A stretch of DNA of 64,000 bases, taken from Ascaris suum. Its lineage: Eukaryota; Nematoda; Chromadorea; Rhabditida; Ascarididae. Position 1 is the first letter of the stretch; each line of letters starts with the position of its first letter. Below the pieces are notes generated by a model, which saw nothing but the letters and a program-made list of their open reading frames with translations, searched no databases and was not told the DNA's origin. The DNA lies in the NCBI GenBank assembly GCA_013433145.1, contig CM024169.1:1922001-1986000 (forward strand), in the 5' to 3' direction. A program made the position numbers and the translations under genes. Shown here piece after piece: positions 40,860 to 56,640 of this stretch.

Positions 40860-43800
40860 GAATGGGAAAATTCGTTTTCAGAATGCTAATAAAACTGAGA
40901 TTGGCGAAGCGATGAAAATTTCCTTTCCACCGATTAACTTATAGATTGGAAGATAGGGAGAGCAATGCATTTTCCGCACCACAACTTTAGCGAATATGTG
41001 TTACTTGTAGTCTCATTCCGCACTTAGCGATGACAATTATTGACACTTAAAAACAATTTGTTTGTAGCCATCTAGTGAGTGCATAAATTCAACGTCTAGA
41101 AAACTTTAATTTCTCAAAAAAATTTGCTGAAAGCGGTAAAAATTTTCAAGTTTACTAAGAAAATTTCGAATGATGCATTACGCAATGTCCAGAAAACATT
41201 GCAAAATTTATTTCGATCGGCGACCGCTCGATGACATTCGTCACAAGCAGAATTCTGATTGTAACTGAGCGAATTTTAGAAATTTTGTTCGGCCGCTAAC
41301 CGGAAAAGCTCGCTGAAAACGTACTTCATATTAATTGAAAAAAAAAAACGAATAGAAGTTGGGATTAAGTTTCGATCGGTGAAAACTGACCATAGTTTCA
41401 GTTTCCGAGCGAAATTCGGGCGATCAGTTACCATTACGACGATGAAAGTAAAGCGATAAAATAGCCAACATGCGGAACCATGGCAAATGTGAACAGTGGT
41501 TAAAACTTTTCATGTGATTCGCATCTGCAGAGGACACCAAATCTAGTGCTGTTGGCTCTGATAAAAAATGACATTGCATCTCAGTGTGCTGCTGTTGTAC
41601 AATTTGTAGATTTTTATAAAAGAGGTTCTAGTTATTTTTTTCAACCATACCCTGCCCCCCCCCCCCCTTCCACCTGTATGTCCGAAAATATTTTCGAATC
41701 TTAATTGACTCCACTCCATTTGGATTGCTGTATGATAGAGCTATCCTAACCGAGAAACTCATAGGTGCTGGAAAGCAATGAGCAACTTGAGCTCATAGAA
41801 GAACCGAAAGGATATGACTGCTGTGATTTTCTGAGCAGCTGAATTTAAGTGATGCCATTTTGTGGTGCAACTTTTTGACAACTCAATCTGGGAAATTGTT
41901 CATTGTACTGAGTAAGAGTGAGCGATTTTCTAATGTTCTGTCACTTTTTTGCTTAATAGGTTTCATAAAAATTGTCTAACACCTCCAATTCCAACTTTGC
42001 AGCCTATGTGCCAGTAGAAATAAAATTTCTTCAGTTCAAATGAACCATATCTACCTGAAACATTTTTTAAAATTAAAGCAAAAAAACTGTCTATCAGGAC
42101 GGCACTAAACTATAATGATTGTAACTCCAAAGTAGCAACATTGACATGAGGTTAAAACTGAATGATGAAGACGTTATAGTTCACCATAAAATAGCAGTAA
42201 ATTCGTTAAATTAGTTTTACTGGAAGGTGCTATTTGATGGTTTTCCTCTAATCATCTAAATTTCACATTTTCTTCTACGTGAATCGATTTCATAGTCTTT
42301 TAATTGTTGTAGGATCGACCCGATATGATTTAATACTCTCATTCAATCCCCATAACAAAGGAATGTGCTATGGTCTAGATCTTTTCATGTATGTATGGCA
42401 ACATTCCCACCAATTTTTCCGTTCCAGTTTAGTTTACAACTTGGACAACGTAAAATAACCATTTCCCTAAGCTTTGTTACCACTAACGTTTTTTTGCGAT
42501 ATCCGAGAGCATGCTTTTTGAGAGAGGAGAATCATTCTATTCAATTTGCATTTGCTGAATGTCTGCAATCGGTAGGTGGCCATTTGCCACAAATTATTCC
42601 GCTCAATTTGTCTGCTTCCGAATACCGAATGTATGCCTAACTCAATTGTGCATCAAAATAAAAATCCAACGACTAAGTTGTTATCAACCAAAAACCTTGC
42701 GAAAGCAACGAGTATTAGCGCAACACAAAGTATTTCGCTGTAATCGATGAGAAGATTGCGCAATTGTTGAAGAAACTCGGCAAAAACTGCCTTTAGTTTA
42801 TTGGTTTCTTATAATTTTTTGTTAATTATTTCAAGTTATTACTGCCGACTCTTTGAAGCTTAAAGTTAAAAATAACTGTTGAAATGTTCTAGTATGCTAT
42901 AGGTGATAGATGTTCCATCACAATTTTTTTGAATTTTATTCAAATACATTCATGGACTTTCTATTTGTGCCTATTACTCGCCAGTAACTCTTTTAAAAAT
43001 TAGAAAATAATCTGCTATATTTTGGCAGCATTTCGGCTCTTTGCAAAGTTTGTTTTAAAGTGCATCTAGCTTGTGCAATAATTTTGTGATAGTTCGTTTG
43101 CATCGTTATTTAATGCGTATGATGAAAATAAGCCATTTAATATCTTATGAAATATAAAAAAAAAAAAAACGTTGCATCGCCTTAACATTTGCCTCTAATG
43201 AGAGTAATCTTGAATGTGCTGATTTTGCAAGTGATATTCATTACTAACTTCTTATTTTTATTTCACTCTTTCGTCTTTTGTGCAACATAGGCGAATAGCC
43301 TCTCTCCTCAGGTCGGAAATTCTGAGTGCATTTAATTGTATATGCATTGAGAAGTACAGACATTACTAGCTTCGAAAGGATTTCCGCTTCCTCGTTCTAT
43401 GTTTCCAATCGAGCAAAACGCTCGAATTGCCACAATTATGGGAGCGAAATATAAAGCATTAATCGAAATCACTACGATAAACTAATACGCATTTTATAAG
43501 CTATCAACAAATAGCTATCAAATCACAATATCAAACATAAAAACAATCAATATGAAAGAGAAATATTAGAAGCGATCTGCTAAAGCATATTCAGTGAAAC
43601 GAACAATCGTCAAGTAAATAGGACGTTCTGAACCGCAAAGCCCAAGATTTTCTTTCACCTCAGATGTATCAAAGGAAAATACTTGCTATAGCGGAATACT
43701 AGAATACTGCTATATAGTGAATACTATAGCCAATATATTCAGCTATAGTCTAATGATCATTAAAAAAAAAAGAATTTTACCAAAATGGCGCCTCGATTAT

Positions 43801-44430
43801 TTCCTTCAGAAGCACACCTCTTACACCAAAATGGCACATCCTTCAGAAGCAATTATTTCCTTCAGACGTCCAAAGTACATGCCAGCGCTTGTCATGCCTT
43901 AGCTACATCGCTGCATAGGACACTCAATGATCGCTTAGAAAGAGACCGAATGTAATAGGTGCGCATAAATACCATAAACGAAATAATGCATCCAGTGAAT
44001 TGCAAACGCCAAACTCGTTCAACGATAAAGTAAGCTCAAGTGCAGGAAGTGAGATAGCCTTGCCTTGGCAACGTACTTTACATTGTCGACTGCACACATT
44101 TGCAGAAGGCGAGAATAAAGCCCCTATGGACATTTCCAAACTCCAAACATAGATTCATTGAAACAATTGTTATATCATACATTTGCGAATAGACTGATAA
44201 GAGAAGACAATACCATTTCCTCTTAGCTAGTAGGCATAAAATGCAATGTGGCGTTAATCATCCAATCAGGCAGAAATAAACCAGTATTTTTTCTCCAACT
44301 AGATGCTCAAAAACCTTAATAGCGAGGTCAACTTTCTCATTTTGGAGACTTCATAGGCACTAGGAATAAATTCTCCTGATTCAGAGTTAGCTAACAAGCA
44401 GGAACGTTATCAGTCTTTATTGGCGATAAA
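40860..44430. other. AT-rich stretch without recognised genes
   Basis: It has a C12 run at about 41654-41667 and scattered short ORFs. A minus frame after atgtttcag at 42051 (YGSFELKKFYFYWHIGCK) is open but has no clear donor. Nothing firm was found. Confidence 0.35.
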
Positions 44431-44439
44431 CATTAGGTG

Positions 44440-44720
44440 AAGCCGAAACGGCTCGAGGTCTGCCCCGAGGATGCAATACTGCCATTTTTATTTTCAGATG
44501 ATTTTTTTCCGTCCTAATCAACATAATCCTATATAGCGGCAGTTCCACGTTCGCTGATGACGTCGAGCTGTTGTATGTGATCAACAATATAAGTGAAGCG
44601 AAAGATCCGATAAAAGAAGGCTATGAAAAAATTGAGAGAAAACTCATTACAAAATTCATGCAGCCCAAATTAAAAAAAAAAAAACAAAAACTTTTAGAAG
44701 CAGATATAGATTTATTTGAA
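44440..44720 (+). pseudogene. Decayed non-LTR retrotransposon reverse-transcriptase fragment
   Basis: The plus-strand frame reads TFADDVELLYVINNISEAKD, with the catalytic F-A-D-D box of LINE reverse transcriptases at 44550-44561, then KEGYEKIERKL in the position of the helix that follows it in CR1/Jockey-type enzymes. Just upstream, GLPRGCNTAIFIF is reminiscent of the GxPQGS...PLLF motif, separated by a stop. The frame breaks shortly after, in a poly-A run. It is a short inactive relic. Confidence 0.45.
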
Positions 44721-45079
44721 GACCAATAGGAATAAAAGCGGAAAAAACTATTTTATTATACAATAATCCTAAATAAAATTTCAATAAATACCACAATAGT
44801 TGTGAATAGATTTTGATAAGATGCAATTTGAAATGCAGTTGTCATCAGTCAATCTCTAGAGAGTGCTCATCAATTTATGATTCATAGATTAGAGAGGATC
44901 AAATTCAGTCTTTCTTTTTTCGCTCTACTGGTCGATCCAAGTAAAAGGCTGTTTTCAGAATCAACGTTGAATTTATTATTATAGAATAACACCAACATTT
45001 ATAAAAACTGTCTCTCCACTTCGTTAGTCTTCGACAAGAAAAGTGAAAATAAAAACCTAGTGAGGTGTAATTGTTGCAG

Positions 45080-45310
45080 TTACAAAAAGCCTTCAGAAAA
45101 TCATTTGCAAAAACTAATAACGAAACCGATCAGCAACCAATTAGATCATTCGATACCATAAAATCTTCTGGTTCTATCTGGCGGCCGATAGAACGATTAA
45201 GGGAGGAGGAAGAAGAGGCAAAACTACTTATCACACGCATAACGTTTGTACCGCAAGCTGGCATAAATATAGTGATAGCCTACGAACTTGCTGGGAGAAT
45301 AAATAAATGA
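45080..45310 (+). CDS. Candidate terminal exon
   Basis: After attgttgcag a phase-0 frame of about 76 codons runs LQKAFRKSFAKTNNETDQQP, SFDTIKSSGSIWRPIERL, REEEEEAKLL and on to TGA at 45310. The basic-then-acidic layout looks coding, but the position just downstream of a LINE relic means it could be element-derived. Confidence 0.25.
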   Translation, partial: LQKAFRKSFAKTNNETDQQPIRSFDTIKSSGSIWRPIERLREEEEEAKLLITRITFVPQAGINIVIAYELAGRINK

Positions 45311-45340
45311 AAAATAAGCGACGATTAATTATGCAATATG

Positions 45341-45450
45341 GAATGCTTCATCTGCGGCGATAGGTGAATACCGCAATATGTGATCGTTGCAAAATTCGTG
45401 CAAATTTTAAAAAATATTCAATTAATCGTAAAGCATTCCAAGATTCACAG
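45341..45450 (+). pseudogene. Possible zinc-finger start exon or frameshifted fragment
   Basis: ATG begins MECFICGDR, ending at a gtgaat donor (AG|gtgaat) or a stop. In the next frame the sequence continues NTAICDRCKIRANFKKYSIN. Together that is a C-x2-C ... C-x2-C arrangement split by one base. MxCxICGD openings are seen in nuclear-receptor DNA-binding domains, but the spacing to the second pair is too short, so no family is assigned. Confidence 0.2.
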
Positions 45451-46534
45451 GTCAACTCATTCATTGATTTTAGAGGCCAAAGGCTAATTAGAATATCTAT
45501 TAAATTTCCTAGTTCTAGTTTCAGCCGCTCCACTGTTGAAGCTATTGGACAGACGTATAGACACGCTTAGGCACATATATAACAGAGTGATGTAGTTTGT
45601 AAATGATGATTTGGGGAGTAGAAGTACTCCTTATGAAGAGTTTCGAGAAATGCCTCGATTACACAGTCTCCTCACAACACAAGGATAATAAAGCAATGAA
45701 GAATGAACTCATCAAAGGTATTGCACATGGATTGACTCGTATTCAATTTGCGAGAGTCTTATTGATTTATGTATTTGCATCCATAACTTGCATGCTTTTA
45801 TAATATTGAACATGAGAAGAGTGTGACGTTTAAGATATTGGATCGAGCAGGAACGGGAGGAAGAGGAAATGTGATCTCACGATATCTCATAATTCAATAC
45901 CTGAGACAACATTCTGATACAATTTCATTTATATTACACTGTTATAAAGGTCTATTTTGTCTAAACTAAATGAAAAATGGACGAGTAATCTATAAAGTAT
46001 TGCAGCTATCTCTTTAGCTAGACATGTGCATAGTTTTCGTTGCATTAATTTGCATTCACTTCATGGTAATAATTCGCCGAAGTTTTTCAACAATTATTTT
46101 TCTCTAATTATTAAAATATTACCAAATAGGCGATAGCATTTGTGAATGAGTCGATGTTTACAAGTCTAAAGCCTATATTCATTTAAGTAATTACTGGAAC
46201 TTTACATCAAGACAACTAGTTGAATGAACGTCACAGAATCTCACTAATGACTCATGTGATAGGCACTTTTAATCAACGATATGTCAATATCAACTAGAAA
46301 CTTCACATCTCGTCTTCTATGAGAGAAAGTGCCATTCGTTTCGGCCCGATATCTTTGCCTAGAGGTTTATTTGTGATGATGCGAATGATTACTGTCAGAT
46401 ATTCCTTTTATATATAAGATTAGCAATTCCACTTAAAAACTTGCCAGCTCTATTCCTTAAGACATGAAGTCAAAAGCGATGGCTGAACATACACTATTGC
46501 TTTATTAATCGATAAGTTCAATTTTAGTACTTAC

Positions 46535-46651
46535 TTGAGCGAAATTACAACGAAATATTTTCGCGATTCTGGGATCACTTGAAATCGTTCGTTTAATCAG
46601 ATGACCTCGTAAAATTGATAAAGAGTTGATTAATCGAATTAAGACAAGTGG
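46535..46651 (-). CDS. Candidate internal exon (phase 0/0)
   Basis: The minus strand shows a 39-codon open frame ending at a perfect donor, GCTCAA|gtaagt: PLVLIRLINSLSILRGHL, IKRTISSDPRIAKIFRC. The acceptor (cataattag) is AT-rich and weak. In phase it could follow the 53082-52934 exon. An open frame of this length with a chance donor is not improbable in this base composition. Confidence 0.25.
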
Positions 46652-47439
46652 CTAATTATGCAGAATTTTAAAAACATTATTGCAGTAAATGATATTCATT
46701 AATCATCCCATTGGTACGCCAATTCGAAAAGAGAATGTCTAACACAGATTCCAATGGAAAAACTATTAACCGACGAGATCGAATTTGTGAGTTTTCAATC
46801 AGTATTGAAACCGGATGACTTTGACGATCAATAACACATCCACGCAAAGGTTTACGGAAAGCACATACTCAACGGGTACACAAAGCATAATGAAGCTGAT
46901 ATTATTTCACCATGAATATAAGTGAATGATGATATCCACAACGATGCGATAGCAGAAGACAAAAGCTTCCGTATGCACATTCTACGTTGGAATAATTTAA
47001 TGAAAAAAAAACATGTCTATCGCATCGATAGTGGTGTGATTGTTGTCGTAGTGGGCGTTTGTTGATTAAAGCTTAATTCAATCGCTGCAAGCTATAGATA
47101 AACATTGATCAACATACGGAATATTTTCCAAAACTCATATAATGGTTTCAAATTTTTTTTAAGTCGCAAAACATTTTGTTTAAATAATTATTGACGATTA
47201 AATAATCAGAGAATATAGTTAAATAAATGAAAAAATTCACTGAGATTTTTTATTTGAAATTATTTTAGTAGATAATGAATTAAAAATTGAAATATACATG
47301 AAAGACAAAACTTTAAAATCTATAGATTAAAAGACATAAGAACAGTACCATAAACTATAACCGTTAGGTATTAAACAAGCTAATCAACGAGTAAATTTTT
47401 GAGCATAAGCATCATAAACTGAAAAAAAAAGAAATGAAA

Positions 47440-50140
47440 ATGAAGAAAGGATTTTCGTCGAATGCCATAAAACATTAATCAATAGCAGAAGTGCATGTGA
47501 GAAATGCATCATAAGCCGTGAGGAAAAAGTCGATAATTTTATATCTCTAATGGATGTGAAATAAATTCATTGGCAAAGAAGAAGAAGAAGAAAAAAAAAA
47601 AACGCTCTTTCCACTGAGAAAAAAAAAAGAAAAAAAAATAAAATGAATTTCATCTAATTTAAAATAAAAGTAACAATAAAATTTAATTTTCACATTCAAA
47701 TCTTAGAATTTATTAGATGATTATATCAATAACTTTATTTTTGTCGATCATTTTTCGTATGAATATTTCGATTTAAAATTATAAATGAAAAGATATTTCA
47801 GAGGAATGGAAAGAAAGGATGAAAAATATAATTAACAAATTTCATATTGTCATCAAAAAAAAAAATTCAATATATATAGGATGATAAAAATCCGATGAAA
47901 ATCGCCTCAGTGAATTTTTCGCAAAAGATTTCCTATGAGTCGATCGGAATAAAAACGAAAATCTGATCGCTATAAAATGAACGAATATTCCTCCGACATA
48001 TTCAAATATCAACAACTCATTTTGAAGCTGAATGAGCATAAAATTTCATTGTACTACTTTCAATGAGTGTGGAACAACTTTAAGATGAAACCGAGTGGAA
48101 AATATAAATACGCACATAACATATGCACAAATGAAACATTGTTATATTGAACTGTTACAGGGTAAATTTACATAGGCGCATATAGCGCCAATTCATCCGT
48201 CATGCTTTTCTATTTTTGTCTGCATTACATCATACACCTTTCACAGGATATATTAAGCAAGGAAATATAGTAAGCAACGTTACGGCTACGTAGAGGCAGC
48301 ATTTACTAAGGACAGCCTAGCTAGAAATCAAGTAGTGAAGTAATTGTCATCGCTCATATGAATGTAACTGAAATATGTCTTTTATGTTTTAAATTAAATA
48401 ATGGCTATATTATTCGTAGTTTTTTTATTCACTGGCAAATTTCATAGACTATTGTTTGCAATTGTGAATTTGCATGCGCGAACAAACGAATGGTAGTAGC
48501 ATCATCTCTTTTTGTATAGAGTTAAAGTATGGGGTTAGGAAATTTAATGTTTGCTGTAGGATCGCCTCCTAGGACAACTTTTCTAGTTGATCCTATCAAT
48601 TTTCAAAGAGATTCTATACATCTAAAGATATGCAAAAATTTTTAAGTATCTTTATTCAGTCGCTATTTTATTTTACAGCTTTAGGAAAAAAACGATTTAA
48701 CTTTTAAAGTAAATAAATCAATTAAAGCAAGATTTATTATTGAGACGAATTTCGTTTGTTTTCAATTCATAGGATGGCTGTCAATCTAATTAGCAAAACT
48801 GCGAAGTGCAAATGCTTGCCCAGTTTTTTTTTTCTGTAATTCGCTTCACTTGCATTAGATCCTAGATGGCATTTTTATGCACTGTGATTAACAGTTGTTT
48901 TCGAATAATCCAGAAATAAGTGACCGGTCCGGAATAGTCGCTTGATGCTGAAGCAATTGAAGCGGCTGTAACCCGGTCTTATAGAACCATATGAGACTAA
49001 CTGTATATATAAATTACGTGTATCTAAACGCTGCCATGGCTAAAAGCATTAAAATGCAATGTTACATTGTTTTCTAGTTCAAGCTGACAAACAACTGGCT
49101 TCAGGCGTTATTGATTGTTTTCTTCATCGAAAAGTTTTTGAACAATTAAGGAAATTAAAATGACGTTTATAAATCATAGCTCTTTAACATTTCCGTGCAA
49201 CAACATCTTTCAAATATAAGCCTTATATGAAAGAAATTATTGAGCGTTTAAAGGTGTAAGGCCTACAGGCGGAAACGCAAAACGCTTTTCGAAGTACTCT
49301 CTAAATGACACTTCCTTCAAGAGTGATTCGGATGTCTGAAGAAATTAAGGAAAAACGTGCACATTGATGGAACATTCGCCCTTTCCACCTTAGCCGATTA
49401 AGTAACACAGCTAGAATTTTCCTCAACAATATTTTCGGCATTTTCTCGCTCCAAAACCTTCACAGTTGAAAATTTTCGAGCCTGATGATGTCAAAAGTGG
49501 TGATTTCGAGGAAGAGGAACACAAAGAATAGAGCAGGCAGAAGGGTAGAATAAGGGCACTTTTTGATTTTGTCGCAAGATTGATTGCATATAAACGAGAG
49601 ATTTGATGCAGCACAAAGACACCATAATTGATGTCTAAAAAATTTAAGCGTAACAGGAGCATTAATAACATCACATCATTGCTATTAAAGCTTCTTCTTT
49701 TGAGCGTCATTCTCTAAGGACGTTCAACTGAAAACAAATGGAAAGACACTGAAGTTTTTATGCGATAAATCTCAAAAGATAATAAGTGGAAGATGATTTC
49801 CTTGTTTCAAGACAAATTCAGCTGATATTTTTGCACTAACGGTGCACTAAATCTGATGGAATCTAAGAGGAAGATCATGGCAAGTGGGAGCGTCCACGGT
49901 AGCTCGACACAAAATGCGCAGCATAAGCCAGGCAAGCGAAAGTTCGTGAATTCGCCCCTCCTTTAGGAAAAATGTTTCAAAGGATACCAAAAAAGATGGC
50001 GATTCGAAACGCCAACATTTTCATCAATTTTTGCAATCAGAAATCACGATGTCGTCTCGCTTTGCACAGAATCGGCGGTCGCTCTTCAAAAATGTGAAGA
50101 ATTCACACCGATGAATTTGCCGTTGTTCACAGTTCAGTAG
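47440..50140. other. AT-rich stretch without recognised genes
   Basis: Purine-rich A/G runs at 47578-47640 and chance ORFs only. Confidence 0.4.
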
Positions 50141-50747
50141 ACAAATATTACGAGGAAATCCCTATTATAGCCGTGTTCTTCCTCCACCTTATGAGCAGTA
50201 GAAGTTTAGCTTGGTTGTTTCCATCTATGATGCTTGCCTTTAATTTGACACTCTACACTTGTTGCATCCATGCAACGACCTTAGGTATTGCCAAGCTATT
50301 GAATAGTGACTTCTTTTCTGTTTGGAAAAAATCAATATGCGTAGCGGGGGGATGAATTCAAATTCACTATTGCATACAAATTTTCTACTGTGTAAATGGT
50401 GACATTATAACAATAAATATTATATTAACCATATTATACAGTATTCAGCATTCAAATCATCCTAGTAATAATTAATAAATATTTCGAGTATTGCTAAATC
50501 CACTATCGTTCGTTTTTCAGTCGCATTTTCAGTTCAGATTCAAGATTTTAGCGTAAGGTTGTTGGCTTCGCATAGCAATGACGATCGATGCAATAAACTA
50601 GTGCCCAGTTTCAGAGGTGAGATATAATGGTCGCTAGTTGACGGAAGAAAAGAGAACAGCTTATTATAATCATGGATATCATTTGTGTTATCATAGGGAA
50701 CTCGTAAGCAGGAAATGGAATATATGTATGTCATATCTATCTCTGCA

Positions 50748-52933
<2,186 letters not shown>

Positions 52934-53082
52934 CTCGGTATTGTGGATAGAAGTAGGTTGTGTTTGGAAGACGCTTTCTTCGGAAGCTTCTGAGTATGGT
53001 GGTGGTGGTGCCTCGAAGAAATGTGTTGATGTTTTTGTTGTTGGTGGCGAGACACTCGAGAATAGAGGAGCACCGCACAACA
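52934..53082 (-). CDS. Pro/Ser/Thr-rich exon, possibly 5' part of the large minus-strand gene
   Basis: Acceptor ctttgtttcag, donor ACCGAG|gtaaat; two entering bases plus 49 codons. The frame reads LCGAPLFSSVSPPTTKTSTH, FFEAPPPPYSEASEESVF, QTQPTSIHNTE. The PPPPY stretch is a WW-domain-type ligand motif (PPxY), and the rest looks disordered. It leaves in phase 0 while the first firm downstream exon needs phase 2, so at least one intervening exon is missing, or it belongs to another gene. Confidence 0.55.
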
Positions 53083-56000
53083 CTGAAACAAAGAATTTCC
53101 TTTAGAATTAAAGAGAATTACTGCTAGAAATGCCGCACTTGTACAATGGCATTTCGGTATACTCATAAAAATGTGGTCGCCAAATTTATTGGGACTATTG
53201 CGCTCAGAATCCATGAACTATTATGCCACAACGAAAAAATGGACCGATATTGTGTTATAATCTCAGGCGGCGGAGAAAACCTTTAAAATAGGTAGCGGAA
53301 ATGAAATTCAAAAATGAGGAATATTTATAATCGATGAGCAGATGGTATTTCAAGAATATCCTTCTTTGCCGATTAATAACGCTTAAATCACATTAGAAAT
53401 TTCATGACAACACATTTGTTGTGAAGTGTACTATTATCAAATACTTATCGCTCATCGTTTAATTTGACGTGCTTAGTTGTGAAAATTTTCTACAACATCG
53501 AACATATCGAATTTTTTATTCGTTAGTCGAATGGAAAAAAACATTATACACTCGATTAGTGAGTTATCTGAGGTAAATGCTCGCTAAGTGTTCGGCGAAT
53601 TTTTTGCCAAAATTTTTTGCTTTCTTTTTCTCATACGTACGCAATCAAAAATTAGCAATAATTCATTACTCAAAAGAGAAATATTAGTAAATAATTTTGA
53701 AATCAAAGAAGAATTGCAAATAAGATAATTGAAACGATATAAAAATTCTCTCAGCATTGTGTAGATTTCAAAAAAAAAAAACGAAAATTCTATCTTTTTT
53801 ATAGGAATTAATGAAATTCAAATAAAAAAAAGTTTTTTTTTATCGTATCGATTTTTAGGCTTCATATTAGAAAGCAAATATTCATTTAGATATTGCGAAA
53901 AATATTTGCGAAATTTTATCGAATGAAATTAAGCAAATTAAAATTAGAACAATGCTTGATGAAAGTTTATAAGTTGAACAATCTTGAAGATATAATTTGG
54001 CCATAAAATTTCATCGCATTTAGCCCGATTAATGATTAAAAAAATGCTCGACATTTTCAAAGTTTTGCCATTTACGACGCTTCTAGTTTAGTATTAGGTA
54101 AAAATATTGACGTGAAATAAATGTAAGATGAAGCGAGATAAAAGAGATCTGCCAATATGAATATTTCTAAGATAAGGAAAAAATTTTTTCATGCGTAAAA
54201 ATTTAGTCATTTAACAAAAAAAAAACACTATTTTAATCACTAAATTATCGATTTTTTTTTTTGCAAAATTTTTGTATATTAATATGACAAAAAGATAGAT
54301 GACTAACAGAATTCATTAGCTATTAAAATACAATCGGCACTCATAAATATAATTAATATTTATCGCAAAATTAAGTAATTTCCCACTTTCGTATCCGGTT
54401 CTCCAAGAAATTTGAGAGGTAACGAAAAGAACTCAAGTCGACTAAATTCATAATCGGTCGGCGGTCTATATTCCGACCGGAAGAATCCTTCCGGAAGGAA
54501 GATAATTTATGGATAATTCAAGTATTCGAGTCAACAGGAGAATTTTGCAAGAGATAAAACGTCCCATTTTAAAGAGCATTGGCGTTGAAAAAAATTTCCT
54601 TTTTTTTCGGCCAAGTCCTTCGAAGCGCAAAGGTCCAAAAAGACTTTCGAGTGTCTCTTCGACTAAAGTTAGAAAAAACCTATAACTTCCGAATGTCTCA
54701 GAAGTTTAGTACTTATTTTTCAGCATCTTCGCAAAGTTGATTTCATAGTCAACATTGATGATGTGGAGATCTTTTCTATTTTATTTCATGAAATTGATGA
54801 ATTTTACTATTACGCTGCAAATTTCATCGAATCCGTTCCCCAAAAATGTTAAATAAAAAGTACTAAAATAAATAGAAATAATATGCAAATTTTTAAAACT
54901 CTGTGGAATTTCGACCATTTGCAATTTCTCTAATTAAGTTGTGTTATATAGGCGTGGAATGAGAAAAGATCATTTAATCATCTCCATATAGAACAAGATG
55001 AAGCAATAACTCTCAAGAAACAGCCCTGAAGCGAGCAAAGTTACATTAAAGCCAAAAATAGATTCATATTTTTCCGATATGAGAAAAGATAATTTTGAAG
55101 CAACAACCACTGTGATCGCTCATACTGGACAGCAATATTTTAATGTAACCTATTCGTTATTTGTGAATATCTGCCAAGAGACAAGTCATATTGAGTCATG
55201 GTGAATGACGAGATGTTCATTTGATTTAGGCTAATCAAGACCGCAGTTGGCATTAGGATTTAAGGATGAATGTTGTCGATTGCGGCTACTATTACTATAT
55301 GAAAGGTGGAAATTCTGAAGATCCCCTTGTTTGGGCAGCAAAAATCAGCAGCTCCCATCTTTCTTCACAATGACATTTCTTTGACATAACAACATTTATG
55401 AGTTTTGATGACAACGAACACTCAAAGTAAGCACTGTTCAATTAGGGGCTTCGGGATGGAGTTCTAGTGCTTCCAATATTCAGGGATAACGAATTTCAGG
55501 AACGCATGAATTTACTCCAGCAGAAATCTTTTGGACTCTACCATGAGTTAGATAACGTTTTCGATAAATTGACACTACATCAAAATTTCTCCGCTAGGAA
55601 CAGCAAAAATCACAAATCGCATCTAAGGCGTCGTTGAAAGCCACTAAAATAATCGATGAAAGAGCCAAATAATATGCCTCAACAATACTTTTTACTTAAA
55701 TGTTGAGTAAAGCATTTAATCCTAATGGTAAAAACCTTCAAACATGTGAAGCTTTTCTCTCTTAAATTATGAGAGACACTATTAAAAATGGATATGAATA
55801 GTTGTAAAAAACCTCCGAAGAATAAACTTCCTTATAAGAAGATTTATGGACGCCTTAGGTGAGAGATTTTAGAATTTAGGAGCATAAACAACTGGCTAAA
55901 ATTCAACAAATTCAACACTTTTTCAAGGTGAATGAAAAAAAAAATTCATTTTCTAGAAAGAGGCGAAGCAATATGGCCTAATTATAAGTAATTATTCAAT

Positions 56001-56480
56001 AAAAGCCGAGCAATTCTCTAGGAGAAATAAAATTATAGTTAAGCGCTTTTTATAGAGTGAGATAATTTTTACTCAAGCTTTAAAGCATTAGAAAATTCTC
56101 ACTAAATAAGTCATTTTTTATTGAATATTTCTTTTCAAAAAAAAACATAATTTAATAAATTCTTTGAACATAGATATGGGAAAAAAACGAATTTATGCAT
56201 TAATCACCATAATGGTGCAAATAGTTTTCAGAATTATTAAAGACTCTTCAATGGGGTAAAGCTTCCTCCTTACGATCATTAAATGCCAATGGTAAGAATT
56301 CACAGAAAATGTGAATTTTTAGAAAATTCCAACTAAAAAAAAATTTGTGAAGCAATATTCGAATATCAAGTCCATATTTATGGATGTTTATCCATAAAAG
56401 AAGCGTTTTTCCACGATGCGATAGGTATAAAATGCTGGCAGACTCCTGTCATTTTTTAATGCCTGCTAGCAATCATTTTG
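53083..56480. other. AT-rich stretch without recognised genes
   Basis: No exon was found on either strand. A short hairpin (ccggaagaatccttccgg) lies at 54477-54494. Confidence 0.35.
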
Positions 56481-56489
56481 ATGAATCAA

Positions 56490-56640
56490 GGGGATATATA
56501 GTATAGGAGGAGGAGGAAGCTCCATAGTGTGCATTGTACTCACCAAATTTCACAGCTCTAACATCAGCGATTTCCCATTATAAACTTCCGCTGGACAGAC
56601 GGACAGACAGAAAGGCTCACATACATATGCACAGCCATGA
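56490..56640 (+). mobile_element. LINE/SINE-like 3' tail relic
   Basis: The run CACCAAATTTCACAGCTCTA ... GGACAGACGGACAGACAGAA resembles the 3' tails of many invertebrate non-LTR elements, where a conserved ACCAAATTTC...GTT-like segment ends in GACAGA repeats. Only the tail is seen. Confidence 0.35.
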
